From Pelagibius sp050043265 (GTDB lineage Bacteria; Pseudomonadota; Alphaproteobacteria; Kiloniellales; Kiloniellaceae): 64,000 bases of DNA. Numbering within the stretch: the first letter of the stretch is position 1; every line of letters begins with the position of its first letter. Under the pieces are notes generated by a model that saw only the letters and a program-made list of their open reading frames with translations, was not told the origin of the DNA and searched no databases. Position numbers and translations under genes: made by a program. Shown here piece by piece: positions 8,648 through 18,644 of this stretch. The stretch spans positions 1 through 64,000 of the forward strand of contig JBHJIR010000081.1 in the NCBI GenBank assembly GCA_050043265.1, given 5' to 3'.

Positions 8648-9736
8648 ATGCAAGACATCGGCTGGCTGCTGCCCCTTGTTGGGGGATTAACCGGTATCGT
8701 CATCGGCGCAGCGGCGCGGCGCGACCGATTCTGCACCTTGGCCGCACTGGAACGCCACTGGTACGCCAACGACAGCAGTGGAATCCGCACCTGGATTCTC
8801 GCCGCCACGGTGGCCCTGATCGTCACCCAGGCGCTGCTGCTGACCGGCGTGGTCGATCTTCAGCGCTCCTTCTACCTCAGCCCCAACTTCGGCTGGACCG
8901 GCGCCATCCTGGGCGGCCTCGCCTTCGGCTTCGGCATGTCCCTGGTGGGCACCTGCGGCTTCGGCGCCCTGGTGCGCCTGGGCGGCGGCAGCCTGCGCTC
9001 CCTGGTCGTGCTGATCGTGCTCGGCCTCTCCGCCCTCGCCGCCCAGCGCGGCCTGATCGCGCAGATCCGGGTGGCGGTAGTCGACGACCTGGCCCTCGAC
9101 CTGGGTTTCGCCGGCGACCAGTCGATCGGCAGCCTGGTTTCCGCCGCGGTGGGCGCCGATGCCCACCTGCCCGTCGCCGTGCTCGCCGCCGGACTGCTGC
9201 TGCTCTGGGTGTTCTCCTCGGCGGACTACCGCCGCCGGGTCGGCCACATCGTAACTGCCTGCGTCATCGGCGGCGGCGTCGCTTTCGGCTGGCTGGTCAC
9301 CACCTGGGGCGCGCGCAATGCCTTCGAGCCGGTGCAGCTGGAAGCCGGCTCTTTCGTCGTGCCGGTCGGCGATACCCTGCTGCAGGCGATCACCTACACC
9401 GGTGTCCTGCCCGACTATGGAGTCGGGCTGGTGATCGGGGTCGCCGTCGGTGCCGCGCTGGTCGCCTGGCATAAGAAGGACGTGCGCTGGGAAGCCTGCG
9501 ACGACGCGCGCGAGTTGGGCCGCCACATCGTCGGCGCCTTTCTGATGGGCACCGGCGGCGTCTTCGCCATGGGCTGTACCATCGGCCAGGGCGTCACCGC
9601 AGTGTCGGTGCTGGCGGTCTCCGCCCCGGTGGTGATGATCTCCATCGCCATCGGCGCCCGCTTCGGCCTCAGTTACCTGCTGGAAGGGTCGCTGCTGAGC
9701 GTGTTCCGGCTGCATCGCCGCGAGTCGGCGGAGTAA
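8648..9736 (+). CDS. YeeE/YedE-family sulfur-compound transporter (SoxT-like)
   Basis: 362 aa, about nine or ten membrane helices in two YeeE-type repeats. The first carries SLVGTCGFGALVRLGGGS and the second GGVFAMGCTIGQGVTA, each with the conserved cysteine thought to relay thiosulfate or sulfane through the membrane. The start at 8648 has GGGAGG at the right distance; an upstream ATG at 8630 and earlier in-frame starts lack this. Located straight after soxR, it fits the SoxT proteins found beside soxRS in other alphaproteobacteria. The direction and exact substrate cannot be read from sequence. Confidence 0.85.
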   Translation: MQDIGWLLPLVGGLTGIVIGAAARRDRFCTLAALERHWYANDSSGIRTWILAATVALIVTQALLLTGVVDLQRSFYLSPNFGWTGAILGGLAFGFGMSLVGTCGFGALVRLGGGSLRSLVVLIVLGLSALAAQRGLIAQIRVAVVDDLALDLGFAGDQSIGSLVSAAVGADAHLPVAVLAAGLLLLWVFSSADYRRRVGHIVTACVIGGGVAFGWLVTTWGARNAFEPVQLEAGSFVVPVGDTLLQAITYTGVLPDYGVGLVIGVAVGAALVAWHKKDVRWEACDDARELGRHIVGAFLMGTGGVFAMGCTIGQGVTAVSVLAVSAPVVMISIAIGARFGLSYLLEGSLLSVFRLHRRESAE

Positions 9737-9844
9737 GCGAAAACATCGGAGGGCTCGCGGGGCAGTCCCGCGGGAAGGGATCACCAGGACCGACAGGGCG
9801 GCGCTGCCACCGCCCATGCCACGACATCGAGAGGGAGAACGAAC

Positions 9845-10363
9845 GTGAAGAAAATCCGACATCTGGCCCTGGCCCTGTTCACCGCCGGGGGACTTCTCAC
9901 CGCCGGCGCCACCGCCGCCAGCGCCCAGGACGAAGCCCTGGTCAGCTTCTCCGTCATGAAGCCGGAGATCGCCGTGAAGCTGGCCCAGGCGGCAATGGAA
10001 AGCTGCCGCGGCCAGGGCGCCCAGATCGCCGTCGCCGTGGTCGACCGTTTCGGCAATCTGCAGATGATGCTGCGCGACCGCTTCGCCGGACCGCACACGC
10101 CGGAAACCGCCCGCCGCAAAGCCTGGACCGCCGTCAGCTTCCGCAACGACACCCTGACCCTCAGCGGCACCACCGCGCCGGGCAGCGAGGCCTATGGCGC
10201 CAACTTCATCACCGAGGCCCTGATGCTGGGCGGCGGTGTCCCGATCGAGGCCGCAGGCAGCATCGTCGGCGCGGTCGGCGTCTCCGGCGCCCCGGCCGGC
10301 TCGATGGACGACGAATGTGCCCGCGCCGGCATCGAAGCCGTAGCAGCGGACCTGGCGTTCTAG
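9845..10363 (+). CDS. Secreted GlcG/HbpS-family (heme-binding-like) protein
   Basis: 172 aa from a GTG with GAGGGAG upstream, with a signal peptide cleaved near residue 28 (SASAQDE). The rest is a single GlcG/HbpS (DUF336) domain: an Ala-rich helix, VAVVDRFGNLQMMLRDRFAGPHTPETARRKAWTA, and a C-terminal VGAVGVSGAPAGSMDDECARAG. Homologues bind heme or are of unknown role, and many lie in sulfur-oxidation loci. It is probably the last gene of the soxSR-yeeE unit (108 bp gap). Confidence 0.8.
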   Translation: MKKIRHLALALFTAGGLLTAGATAASAQDEALVSFSVMKPEIAVKLAQAAMESCRGQGAQIAVAVVDRFGNLQMMLRDRFAGPHTPETARRKAWTAVSFRNDTLTLSGTTAPGSEAYGANFITEALMLGGGVPIEAAGSIVGAVGVSGAPAGSMDDECARAGIEAVAADLAF

Positions 10364-10387
10364 GCTCTGAATTTCCGGCCTGATACT

Positions 10388-10412
10388 GAGGCGGCTGCTC
10401 AGCAGCCGCCTC
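10388..10412. terminator. Perfect inverted repeat between convergent genes, likely terminator
   Basis: A 12-bp perfect dyad (GAGGCGGCTGCT and its complement) with a minimal loop lies between the ends of the GlcG-like gene (+) and ureG (-). Neither side has a strong U-tract, so a bidirectional terminator is likely but not proven. Confidence 0.65.
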
Positions 10413-10430
10413 AAAAGATGTCCGACAGGC

Positions 10431-11065
<635 letters not shown>

Positions 11066-11069
<4 letters not shown>

Positions 11070-11752
11070 GAGCGGAACAACCTCGTGTACTGGGTTTCGT
11101 GTTTCATGGCGGCGAGATCGGCCAGCACGGCCGCCCCGCCAAGATCCTCCAGCGGCGCTGTGAACGCTGCTGAGGCCGCCTCCTCCACGGCAGGCTCGAG
11201 GCCGGCGAGTACCTGCTGGCCGGCGCGCTGTCCCAGCGGAACCAGCCGCACCCCAGCGGAGACCAGATTGCTGGAGAAGCCGTGCAGGTAGGCGTGCAGG
11301 CTGGGCGCCAGCGCCAGGCCGTGGCCGGCAGCGGCGACCGCCACCACGACCGGATAAGCCAGCGGCCCGTCCCAGACTTCCAGCAGGCGGTCCAGCGCCG
11401 CACAGGGCCAGGCATCGGCCGTGGCCACAGCAAAGGCGCGGCCCTGGGCCGTGGTTTCCAGATGACGTTCCGATGTGGCCGCAAAGGCGGCAGCCAGCGC
11501 GGCGATCTCCGCCAGCGCGGCGGGATGCGCGGCATCCTCGAAGGCATGGCGGAACAGGATGGCGTCGTTGCGACCGGAACCAAAGCGCAGCAGGTCGGCG
11601 AGCCAGGTCTGCAAGCTGGCGCCGTCCGTCACCGTACCTTCCTCCACCGCATATTCCAGGCCGTGGGAATAGCTGAAGGCGCCGCCCGGATAGCCCGGCG
11701 ACAGCCAGGTCAACAGGCGGTAGAGACCGGCCTGGGAGAGACCGTCAGTCAT
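11066..11752 (-). CDS. ureF: UreF, urease accessory protein
   Basis: 228 aa from the ATG at 11752 (MTDGLSQAGLYRLLTWLSPG). A longer in-frame reading extends back into the His-coding end of ureE and is not believable as UreF. The family landmarks SPGYPGGAFSYSHGLE and the C-terminal LVPLGQRAGQQVLAGL are present. UreF bridges UreD and UreG in the nickel-insertion complex. It overlaps ureE by 8 bp and ureG by 4 bp. Confidence 0.95.
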
Positions 11753-12245
11753 GGTGATGGTGCCCCTCATCGTGGCCATGCTCGTGCCCATGATCATGGC
11801 TGTGGGTGCGGCCGTTGCCATAGGCACCGCCTTCCGGGGCGAAAGGCGCCTCGATGAGATCGGTGCGCGCGCCCATCTTCTGCAGCATGTCGAGGATCAC
11901 GTGGTCCTCGCGGATGCGCAGGGCGTCACCCAGGATCTGCGTCGGCAGGTGGCGGTTTCCGAGGTGCCAGGCAATGCGCAGCAGCGGCATCCCCGCACCC
12001 GCCCGCACTTCGATGAGCCGCTCCGGCGCCGCCTTCACGGTCACGAAGCCGCCGTCTTCCAGTTGCAGGCCGTCGCCGTCTGCCAGCGCAACCGCCTCGG
12101 GCAGGTCGAGCAGGAAGTCGAGACCGGCCTCGCCGTGCATGACGATGCGGCGCCGGTGGCGGGCATCGAAATCCAGCACCACGCAGTCGCGCGCGCCTGC
12201 CGCCTCCCAACTTCCCGACGGTTTCACGTCCGTCGCACGCAGCAT
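11745..12245 (-). CDS. ureE: UreE, urease nickel metallochaperone
   Basis: 166 aa from the ATG at 12245, which has GGAGGG in front. Upstream in-frame starts would add about 28 residues with no family likeness. The N-terminal UreE peptide-binding domain is followed by the C-terminal metal-binding domain and a His-rich tail (about the last 18 residues, with His at roughly every second position). UreE delivers Ni2+ to UreG. The gene is separated from ureC by 439 bp of repeat-containing DNA, so it may depend on read-through or its own promoter. Confidence 0.94.
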   Translation of the reverse strand: MLRATDVKPSGSWEAAGARDCVVLDFDARHRRRIVMHGEAGLDFLLDLPEAVALADGDGLQLEDGGFVTVKAAPERLIEVRAGAGMPLLRIAWHLGNRHLPTQILGDALRIREDHVILDMLQKMGARTDLIEAPFAPEGGAYGNGRTHSHDHGHEHGHDEGHHHHD

Positions 12246-12325
12246 GGAGCCCTCCGGTCTCGGACCTCGATGTTTCTTCTCATCGCTGACCATCCTCGCA
12301 TAGGCGCTCCCCCGCATCCTTACTG

Positions 12326-12412
12326 TCACCCTCGCACTTGTTGCGAGGGTCCATGGCTGCCGCCCGGCGCCTAGCCTCTCCCGTGGATCCTCGCAACAAG
12401 TGCGAGGATGAC
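12326..12412. repeat. Pair of inverted REP-like repeats (type A) in the ureC-ureE gap
   Basis: Two copies of one element in opposite orientation: CCTCGCACTTGTTGCGAGG at about 12329-12348 and its complement at about 12389-12407, each with flanking TCCA/TGGA and ATGA/TCAC bases conserved too. Each copy is itself a hairpin (stem CCTCGCA, loop CTTGT). This is the layout of REP/BIME elements that are moved by RAYT transposases. Transcribed, the pair could form one long cruciform between two urease genes. Confidence 0.8.
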
Positions 12413-12518
12413 AACCGAGAAGGTGGCACCATCGTCGCGCGCAGCATCACTCGACTCTCCCAACATTCAGGCCATCATCCCAGCCAAGCGAACGCCATCG
12501 CGTGCAATACACATACCG

Positions 12519-12639
12519 TTGTCGTCCCGGGGCTTGACCCCGGGACTCATTGGCGTTGGCGGATCGCGACGCCCCACGACGTTCAGTCCGATTGGCGGAA
12601 AGGGCATTGGGTCCCGGCATCAAGTGCCGGGACGACAGC
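12519..12639. repeat. Pair of inverted REP-like repeats (type B) in the ureC-ureE gap
   Basis: A second, different repeat family. One copy around 12519-12550 reads TTGTCGTCCCGGGGCTTGAC and on; an inverted copy around 12609-12639 ends GTGCCGGGACGACA. Each has an internal dyad around CCCGG. The GTCGTCCCGG..TTGA..CCGGGAC element is widespread in alphaproteobacterial intergenic DNA. Short open frames across 12338-12700 are only translations of these repeats. Nothing else was seen in 12246-12684. Confidence 0.75.
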
Positions 12640-12684
12640 AAGTTTGTGGCAAGCCCGTGCGTGCTCCACGCCATGCTTAGCGCC

Positions 12685-14394
<1,710 letters not shown>

Positions 14395-14397
14395 CTT

Positions 14398-14709
14398 CTA
14401 TGCCCCCAGCTTGCCGTTGATCTTGGCGTTGAAGCCGTAAACCTCACGCCGGCCGGCGTAGGGGATCAGGGTCACCTCGCGGCTCTGGCCGGGCTCGAAA
14501 CGCACCGCCGTACCGGCGGGAATGTCCAGGCGGCAGCCGCGCGCCTTCTCTCGGTCGAAGGCCAGCGCTTCGTTGGTCTCGTAGAAATGGTAGTGCGAGC
14601 CGACCTGCACCGGACGATCGCCGGTGTTCTCGACCAGCAGGGTGACGGTCGGGCGCCCCGCGTTCAGCTCAATGTCGCCGGCGGCGACCATGATCTCTCC
14701 GGGAATCAT
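14398..14709 (-). CDS. ureB: UreB, urease beta subunit
   Basis: 103 aa from the ATG at 14709, which gives the canonical MIPGEI start and sits six bases after GGAGGAGG. The in-frame ATG two codons earlier directly abuts the Shine-Dalgarno and is less likely. The family segments RPTVTLLVENTGDRPVQVGSHYHF and AGTAVRFEPGQSREVTL are present. It is a separate gene from ureA, as in most bacteria. Its stop is 3 bp before ureC. Confidence 0.96.
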   Translation of the reverse strand: MIPGEIMVAAGDIELNAGRPTVTLLVENTGDRPVQVGSHYHFYETNEALAFDREKARGCRLDIPAGTAVRFEPGQSREVTLIPYAGRREVYGFNAKINGKLGA

Positions 14710-14732
14710 TGTCATCCTCCTCCCTGGGCCTC

Positions 14733-15035
14733 CTAGCGGATCGGCTGGTGGACGGTCACCAGCTTGGTGCCGTCGGGGAAAGTCGCCTCGACCTGGATCT
14801 CGTGAATCATCTCGGCGATGCCCTCCATCACCTGGTCGCGGCTCAGCACCGTACCGCCGGCGCGCATAAGATCGGCCACCGAGCGGCCGTCGCGGGCCCC
14901 TTCGACCACGTAGTCGGAAATCAGAGCGATGGCCTCCGGATAGTTCAGCTTGCAGCCGCGCGCCAAGCGGTTGCGGGCCACCATCGCCGCCATGGCGACC
15001 AGCAGTTTATCTTTCTCACGGGGTGTCAGGTTCAC
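14733..15035 (-). CDS. ureA: UreA, urease gamma subunit
   Basis: 100 aa, exactly the normal size, from a GTG at 15035 preceded by GGGAGG. It begins with the canonical MNLTPREKDKLL and ends in FPDGTKLVTVHQPIR. It forms the (UreABC)3 assembly with UreB and UreC. ureB follows after 23 bp. Confidence 0.97.
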   Translation of the reverse strand: MNLTPREKDKLLVAMAAMVARNRLARGCKLNYPEAIALISDYVVEGARDGRSVADLMRAGGTVLSRDQVMEGIAEMIHEIQVEATFPDGTKLVTVHQPIR

Positions 15036-15069
15036 ACCGTACCTCCCTTACTTCCTTGGATTTTTCTTG

Positions 15070-15972
15070 TCACAAATGCCAGAGCCGCGGCAATGCCGCG
15101 GGCAGCCCGGCGAGCACCGAGCGGGCCGCGGCCCAGAAAGCGCCGTAGCTGTCGCGCACCGCCCGGGCGTCGCCCAGGAAGCGCCCGACGACGAGGCCGT
15201 TCACCGCCGTCAGGGCCGAGCGCGCGGCCGCCGTGTCCGCCGGCAGCACGGCCCGCAGCGCGTCGAGTTGGGCCGGCGCATCGTCGGCGGCGTAGAGCAC
15301 GCTGGCGAAAGCGCCGGCACCGCCGAGACCGGCGATCGAGGCCAGCGGCGCCGCCAGATCGCCCTCGGCATGCAGCGCATCGGCCCAGGCCAGCGTCCCG
15401 GCGCGGCGGACCCGCCAAGCGGCGTGGATCAGGCCGTGGGTCATCCGTTCGCCGGCGGCGCGGCGGCCGAACACCAGGAACTCGCCGGCCAGCACCCGGG
15501 CCCCCGGCGCCACGTCGACCACCGTCTCGCGCCGCAGCCGCGCGCCGTCGAACAGGATGGTTTCCTGGGGCAGCCACTCCAGCCAGGCTCCGCTCTCGGC
15601 CGCCAGGGCAACCGCAATGCGGCTGTCGGCGCCCAGCGAGCGGTAAACCTTTTCGGCGGCCTGAGGATAGACGCGGAGCTGCGCGCCCGCGCCCGCAGTG
15701 ACTGCAACGGTCAGCTTGTCACCGCCGACCACGCCGCCGGAGGTGGTGATCAGGCTGGCCTCGAAGATATCGCCCCGGGCCGGTTGCGGCAGGCGCAGGC
15801 TCAAGGGGTCGCGATGATGCAGGTCCACCAGGCGGGTGATGCCGCCATCGGCGCGCACCGCCAGCGCCGCCTCGCCCGCGACCGCCGTGCGGCGCAGCGC
15901 GACGACCTTGGCACCGGTATCGGCCCCGCTGTTGCGGGGCACTGCTTCAGACAGCGATGTAACGACGGACAT
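15070..15972 (-). CDS. ureD: UreD, urease accessory protein
   Basis: 300 aa from the ATG at 15972, which lies inside the end of urtE (26-bp overlap). Upstream in-frame starts would read through urtE. The motif TTSGGVVGGDKLTV and the segments AEKVYRSLGADS and WLPQETILFDGARLRRE are typical of UreD/UreH. It scaffolds UreF-UreG on apo-urease for nickel delivery. The overlap with urtE implies co-transcription of the transporter and the enzyme. Confidence 0.95.
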   Translation of the reverse strand: MSVVTSLSEAVPRNSGADTGAKVVALRRTAVAGEAALAVRADGGITRLVDLHHRDPLSLRLPQPARGDIFEASLITTSGGVVGGDKLTVAVTAGAGAQLRVYPQAAEKVYRSLGADSRIAVALAAESGAWLEWLPQETILFDGARLRRETVVDVAPGARVLAGEFLVFGRRAAGERMTHGLIHAAWRVRRAGTLAWADALHAEGDLAAPLASIAGLGGAGAFASVLYAADDAPAQLDALRAVLPADTAAARSALTAVNGLVVGRFLGDARAVRDSYGAFWAAARSVLAGLPAALPRLWHL

Positions 15973-16642
15973 CCGCTTCAACCATTTCCTCGCCGCGGCC
16001 CGCGAGGACGATCTCGCCGCGGTCCATGACAGCATAGCTGTCCGCCAGGTCGCGTGCGAAGTCGAAATACTGCTCCACCAGCACGATCGCCATGTCGCCG
16101 CGGCCCGCCAGCAGGCGGATGACCCGCTCGATGTCCTTGATGATCGACGGCTGGATGCCCTCGGTGGGCTCGTCCAGCACCAGCAGGCGCGGCCGCATGA
16201 CCAGGGCACGGGCGATGGCGAGCTGCTGCTGCTGGCCGCCGGAAAGATCGCCGCCGCGGCGGCCCAGCATCGACTTCAGCACCGGAAACAGCTCGAAGAT
16301 TTCCGCCTCGACATGGCGCTGGTCACGCGGGATCGCCGCGTAGCCGGTGCGCAGGTTCTCCTCCACCGTCAGCAGCGGGAAAATCTCGCGGCCCTGGGGC
16401 ACGAAGGCGACGCCGCGCCGCGCGCGCTGGTGCGGCGGCAGGCCATCCAGCGGCACGTCCTCCCAGACGCTGGAGCCGTTCATCACCGGCTGCTGGCCGC
16501 AGATGGCGCGCAGCAGGCTGGTCTTGCCGACGCCGTTGCGCCCCATGACACAGGTGACCTCGCCCTTGGCGGCGGCCAGGCTGACCCCGCGCAGGGCCTG
16601 GCTGGCGCCGTAGTAGAGGTCGATATTCTGCACCTGAAGCAT
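15947..16642 (-). CDS. urtE: UrtE, urea ABC transporter ATP-binding protein
   Basis: 231 aa LivF-type ATPase. Walker A is GRNGVGKTS, the signature LSGGQQQQLAIARAL and Walker B LLVLDEPTEGIQP. Starts LQVQNIDLYYGASQALRGVS, characteristic of UrtE rather than LivF. It energises urea import with UrtD. It overlaps ureD at its 3' end. Confidence 0.94.
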   Translation of the reverse strand: MLQVQNIDLYYGASQALRGVSLAAAKGEVTCVMGRNGVGKTSLLRAICGQQPVMNGSSVWEDVPLDGLPPHQRARRGVAFVPQGREIFPLLTVEENLRTGYAAIPRDQRHVEAEIFELFPVLKSMLGRRGGDLSGGQQQQLAIARALVMRPRLLVLDEPTEGIQPSIIKDIERVIRLLAGRGDMAIVLVEQYFDFARDLADSYAVMDRGEIVLAGRGEEMVEADVRRYIAV

Positions 16643-16660
16643 GAGGTCAGCGGCCCTTCT

Positions 16661-17476
16661 TTAGCGCCCGAGATAGACTTCGATGACGTCGTGATTGCTC
16701 TGCAGGCTTTCCAGCGACCCCTCGGCCAGCACCGAGCCCTCGTGCAGCACGGTGACGTGGCAGTTCAGCGCCTTGATGAATTCCATGTCGTGCTCGACCA
16801 CCACGACCGAATGGTCGCGGGCGATCTCCTGCAGCATCTCGGCGGTCTTGGCGGTCTCCGCGTCGGTCATACCGGCCGCCGGTTCGTCGACCAGCAGAAG
16901 GTCGGGGTCCTGCATCAGCAGCATGCCGATCTCCAGCCACTGTTTCTGGCCGTGCGACAGGTCGCCGGCCAGGCGGCCGACGTGGTCGGTCAGGGCGATG
17001 CGCTCCAGTACGCGGTCGATGTGGTCGCGCTGCTCGCCGTTCAGCCGGGCGAAGAGGCCGGTGAAGACACCGCGCCCACCCTTCTGCGCCAGTTCCAGGT
17101 TGGCAAAGACGCTCTGGCTCTCGAAGACCGTCGGCTTCTGGAACTTGCGGCCGATGCCCAGGTTGGCAATGGCCGCCTCGTCCAGCTTGGTCAGGTCGAC
17201 ATTGCCGTTGAAAAACACAGCGCCGCTGTCGGGCCGCGTCTTGCCGGTGATGACGTCCATCATGGTGGTCTTGCCGGCACCGTTTGGGCCGATGATGGCA
17301 CGCAGTTCGCCCTCGGTGACGTAGAGGCTGAGGTCGTTCAGCGCCTTGAAGCCGTCGAAGCTGACGCTGACACCGTCCATGTAGAGGATGGTATCGGCCA
17401 GGGACCGCTTCGATTCAGGCGACAGCGGACGTGCCGCCCCCTCGGGCACGACGGTTTCGGAGACCGCGTCACTCAC
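16661..17476 (-). CDS. urtD: UrtD, urea ABC transporter ATP-binding protein
   Basis: 271 aa from a GTG at 17476 that overlaps the urtC stop by 8 bp (GTGAGTGA). A longer in-frame reading from an upstream start would run inside urtC. LivG-type ATPase: Walker A GPNGAGKTTMMDVITG, signature LSHGQKQWLEIGMLLMQDP, Walker B LLLVDEPAAGMT. The stretch GRKFQKPTVFESQSVFANLELA is typical of UrtD. Works with UrtE under UrtBC. Confidence 0.93.
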   Translation of the reverse strand: MSDAVSETVVPEGAARPLSPESKRSLADTILYMDGVSVSFDGFKALNDLSLYVTEGELRAIIGPNGAGKTTMMDVITGKTRPDSGAVFFNGNVDLTKLDEAAIANLGIGRKFQKPTVFESQSVFANLELAQKGGRGVFTGLFARLNGEQRDHIDRVLERIALTDHVGRLAGDLSHGQKQWLEIGMLLMQDPDLLLVDEPAAGMTDAETAKTAEMLQEIARDHSVVVVEHDMEFIKALNCHVTVLHEGSVLAEGSLESLQSNHDVIEVYLGR

Positions 17477-18641
17477 CGGCCACCCCCCGGACGCCGGCAG
17501 CGCCCTCTTCCGCTTTTGCCGAGCGGCGCCAACGCGCTCCCCAGGGCTGGCGGCCAAGCCCCTGGTCCAGCGAGCCGACGATACCCTTGGGCAGCAGGAC
17601 GGTAACGGCGATGAAGAGGCCGCCCAGGAAGAACAACCAGATGTCCGGCGCCGCCCCGGTCAGGTAGGTCTTGGCGTAGTTCACCAGCACCGCACCCAGG
17701 ATGGCGCCGTGCAGGTAGCCGCGCCCGCCGACGGCCACCCAGATGACGATCTCGATGGAATTGGCCGGCGAGAACTCGCTGGGATTGATGATGCCGACCT
17801 GGGGCACATAGAGCGCCCCGGCGACACCCGCCAGCATGGCCGAGACGGTGAAGACGAAGAGCTTGTAGACCTCGACCCGATAGCCGAGAAAGCGGGTGCG
17901 GCTCTCGGCATCGCGGATGGCGATCAGCACGCGGCCGACCTTGGAGCAGATGATCCAGCGGCACAGCAGGTAAGCCAGCGCCAGAACCAGCGCAGTGGCC
18001 GCGAACAGCCCGGCGCGCGTCGTTCCGGCCTGCAGGTCGAGGCCGAGCAGATCCTTGAAGTCGGTCAGGCCGTTGTTGCCGCCGAAGCCCATGTCATTGC
18101 GGAAGAAGGCGAGCAGCAGGGCGAAGGTCATCGCCTGGGTGATGATCGACAGGTAGACGCCGGTGACCCGCGAGCGGAAGGCGAACCAGCCGAACACCAG
18201 GGCCAGGGCGCCGGGCACCAGCACCACCATCAGCAAGGCGAAGGGGAAAGAGTCGAAGCCGTACCAGTACCATGGCAGTTCCTTCCAGTTCAGGAACACC
18301 ATGAAGTCCGGCAGATCCGGGTTGCCGTAGACGCCGCGCTCGCCGATCTGGCGCATGAGGTACATCCCCATGGCATAGCCGCCCAGCGCGAAGAAGGCGC
18401 CGTGGCCCAGCGAAAGGATGCCGCAGAAACCCCAGATGAGGTCGACGCTGAGCGCCAGCAGGGCAAAGCAGAGGTACTTGCCGAGCAGGCTGACCAGATA
18501 GGTCGGAATGTGGAAGGTGGAGCCGGCCGGCAGCGCCAGGTTCGACAGCGGCACCAGCACCGCCACGCCCAGCAGCACCGCCAGCGTGATCTTGGCGCCA
18601 AGCGGCGACAACAGCCGGCCGCTATCGCGAGACAACAGCAT
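17469..18641 (-). CDS. urtC: UrtC, urea ABC transporter permease
   Basis: 390 aa LivM-family permease with about nine to ten membrane helices. Family markers are SVDLIWGFCGILSLGHGAFFALGGYAMGMYLM and the C-terminal WVAVGGRGYLHGAILGAVLVNYAKT block, each seen in full. Forms the membrane channel with UrtB. Starts 3 bp after the urtB stop and overlaps urtD. Confidence 0.95.
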   Translation of the reverse strand: MLLSRDSGRLLSPLGAKITLAVLLGVAVLVPLSNLALPAGSTFHIPTYLVSLLGKYLCFALLALSVDLIWGFCGILSLGHGAFFALGGYAMGMYLMRQIGERGVYGNPDLPDFMVFLNWKELPWYWYGFDSFPFALLMVVLVPGALALVFGWFAFRSRVTGVYLSIITQAMTFALLLAFFRNDMGFGGNNGLTDFKDLLGLDLQAGTTRAGLFAATALVLALAYLLCRWIICSKVGRVLIAIRDAESRTRFLGYRVEVYKLFVFTVSAMLAGVAGALYVPQVGIINPSEFSPANSIEIVIWVAVGGRGYLHGAILGAVLVNYAKTYLTGAAPDIWLFFLGGLFIAVTVLLPKGIVGSLDQGLGRQPWGARWRRSAKAEEGAAGVRGVAGE

Positions 18642-18644
18642 GGC

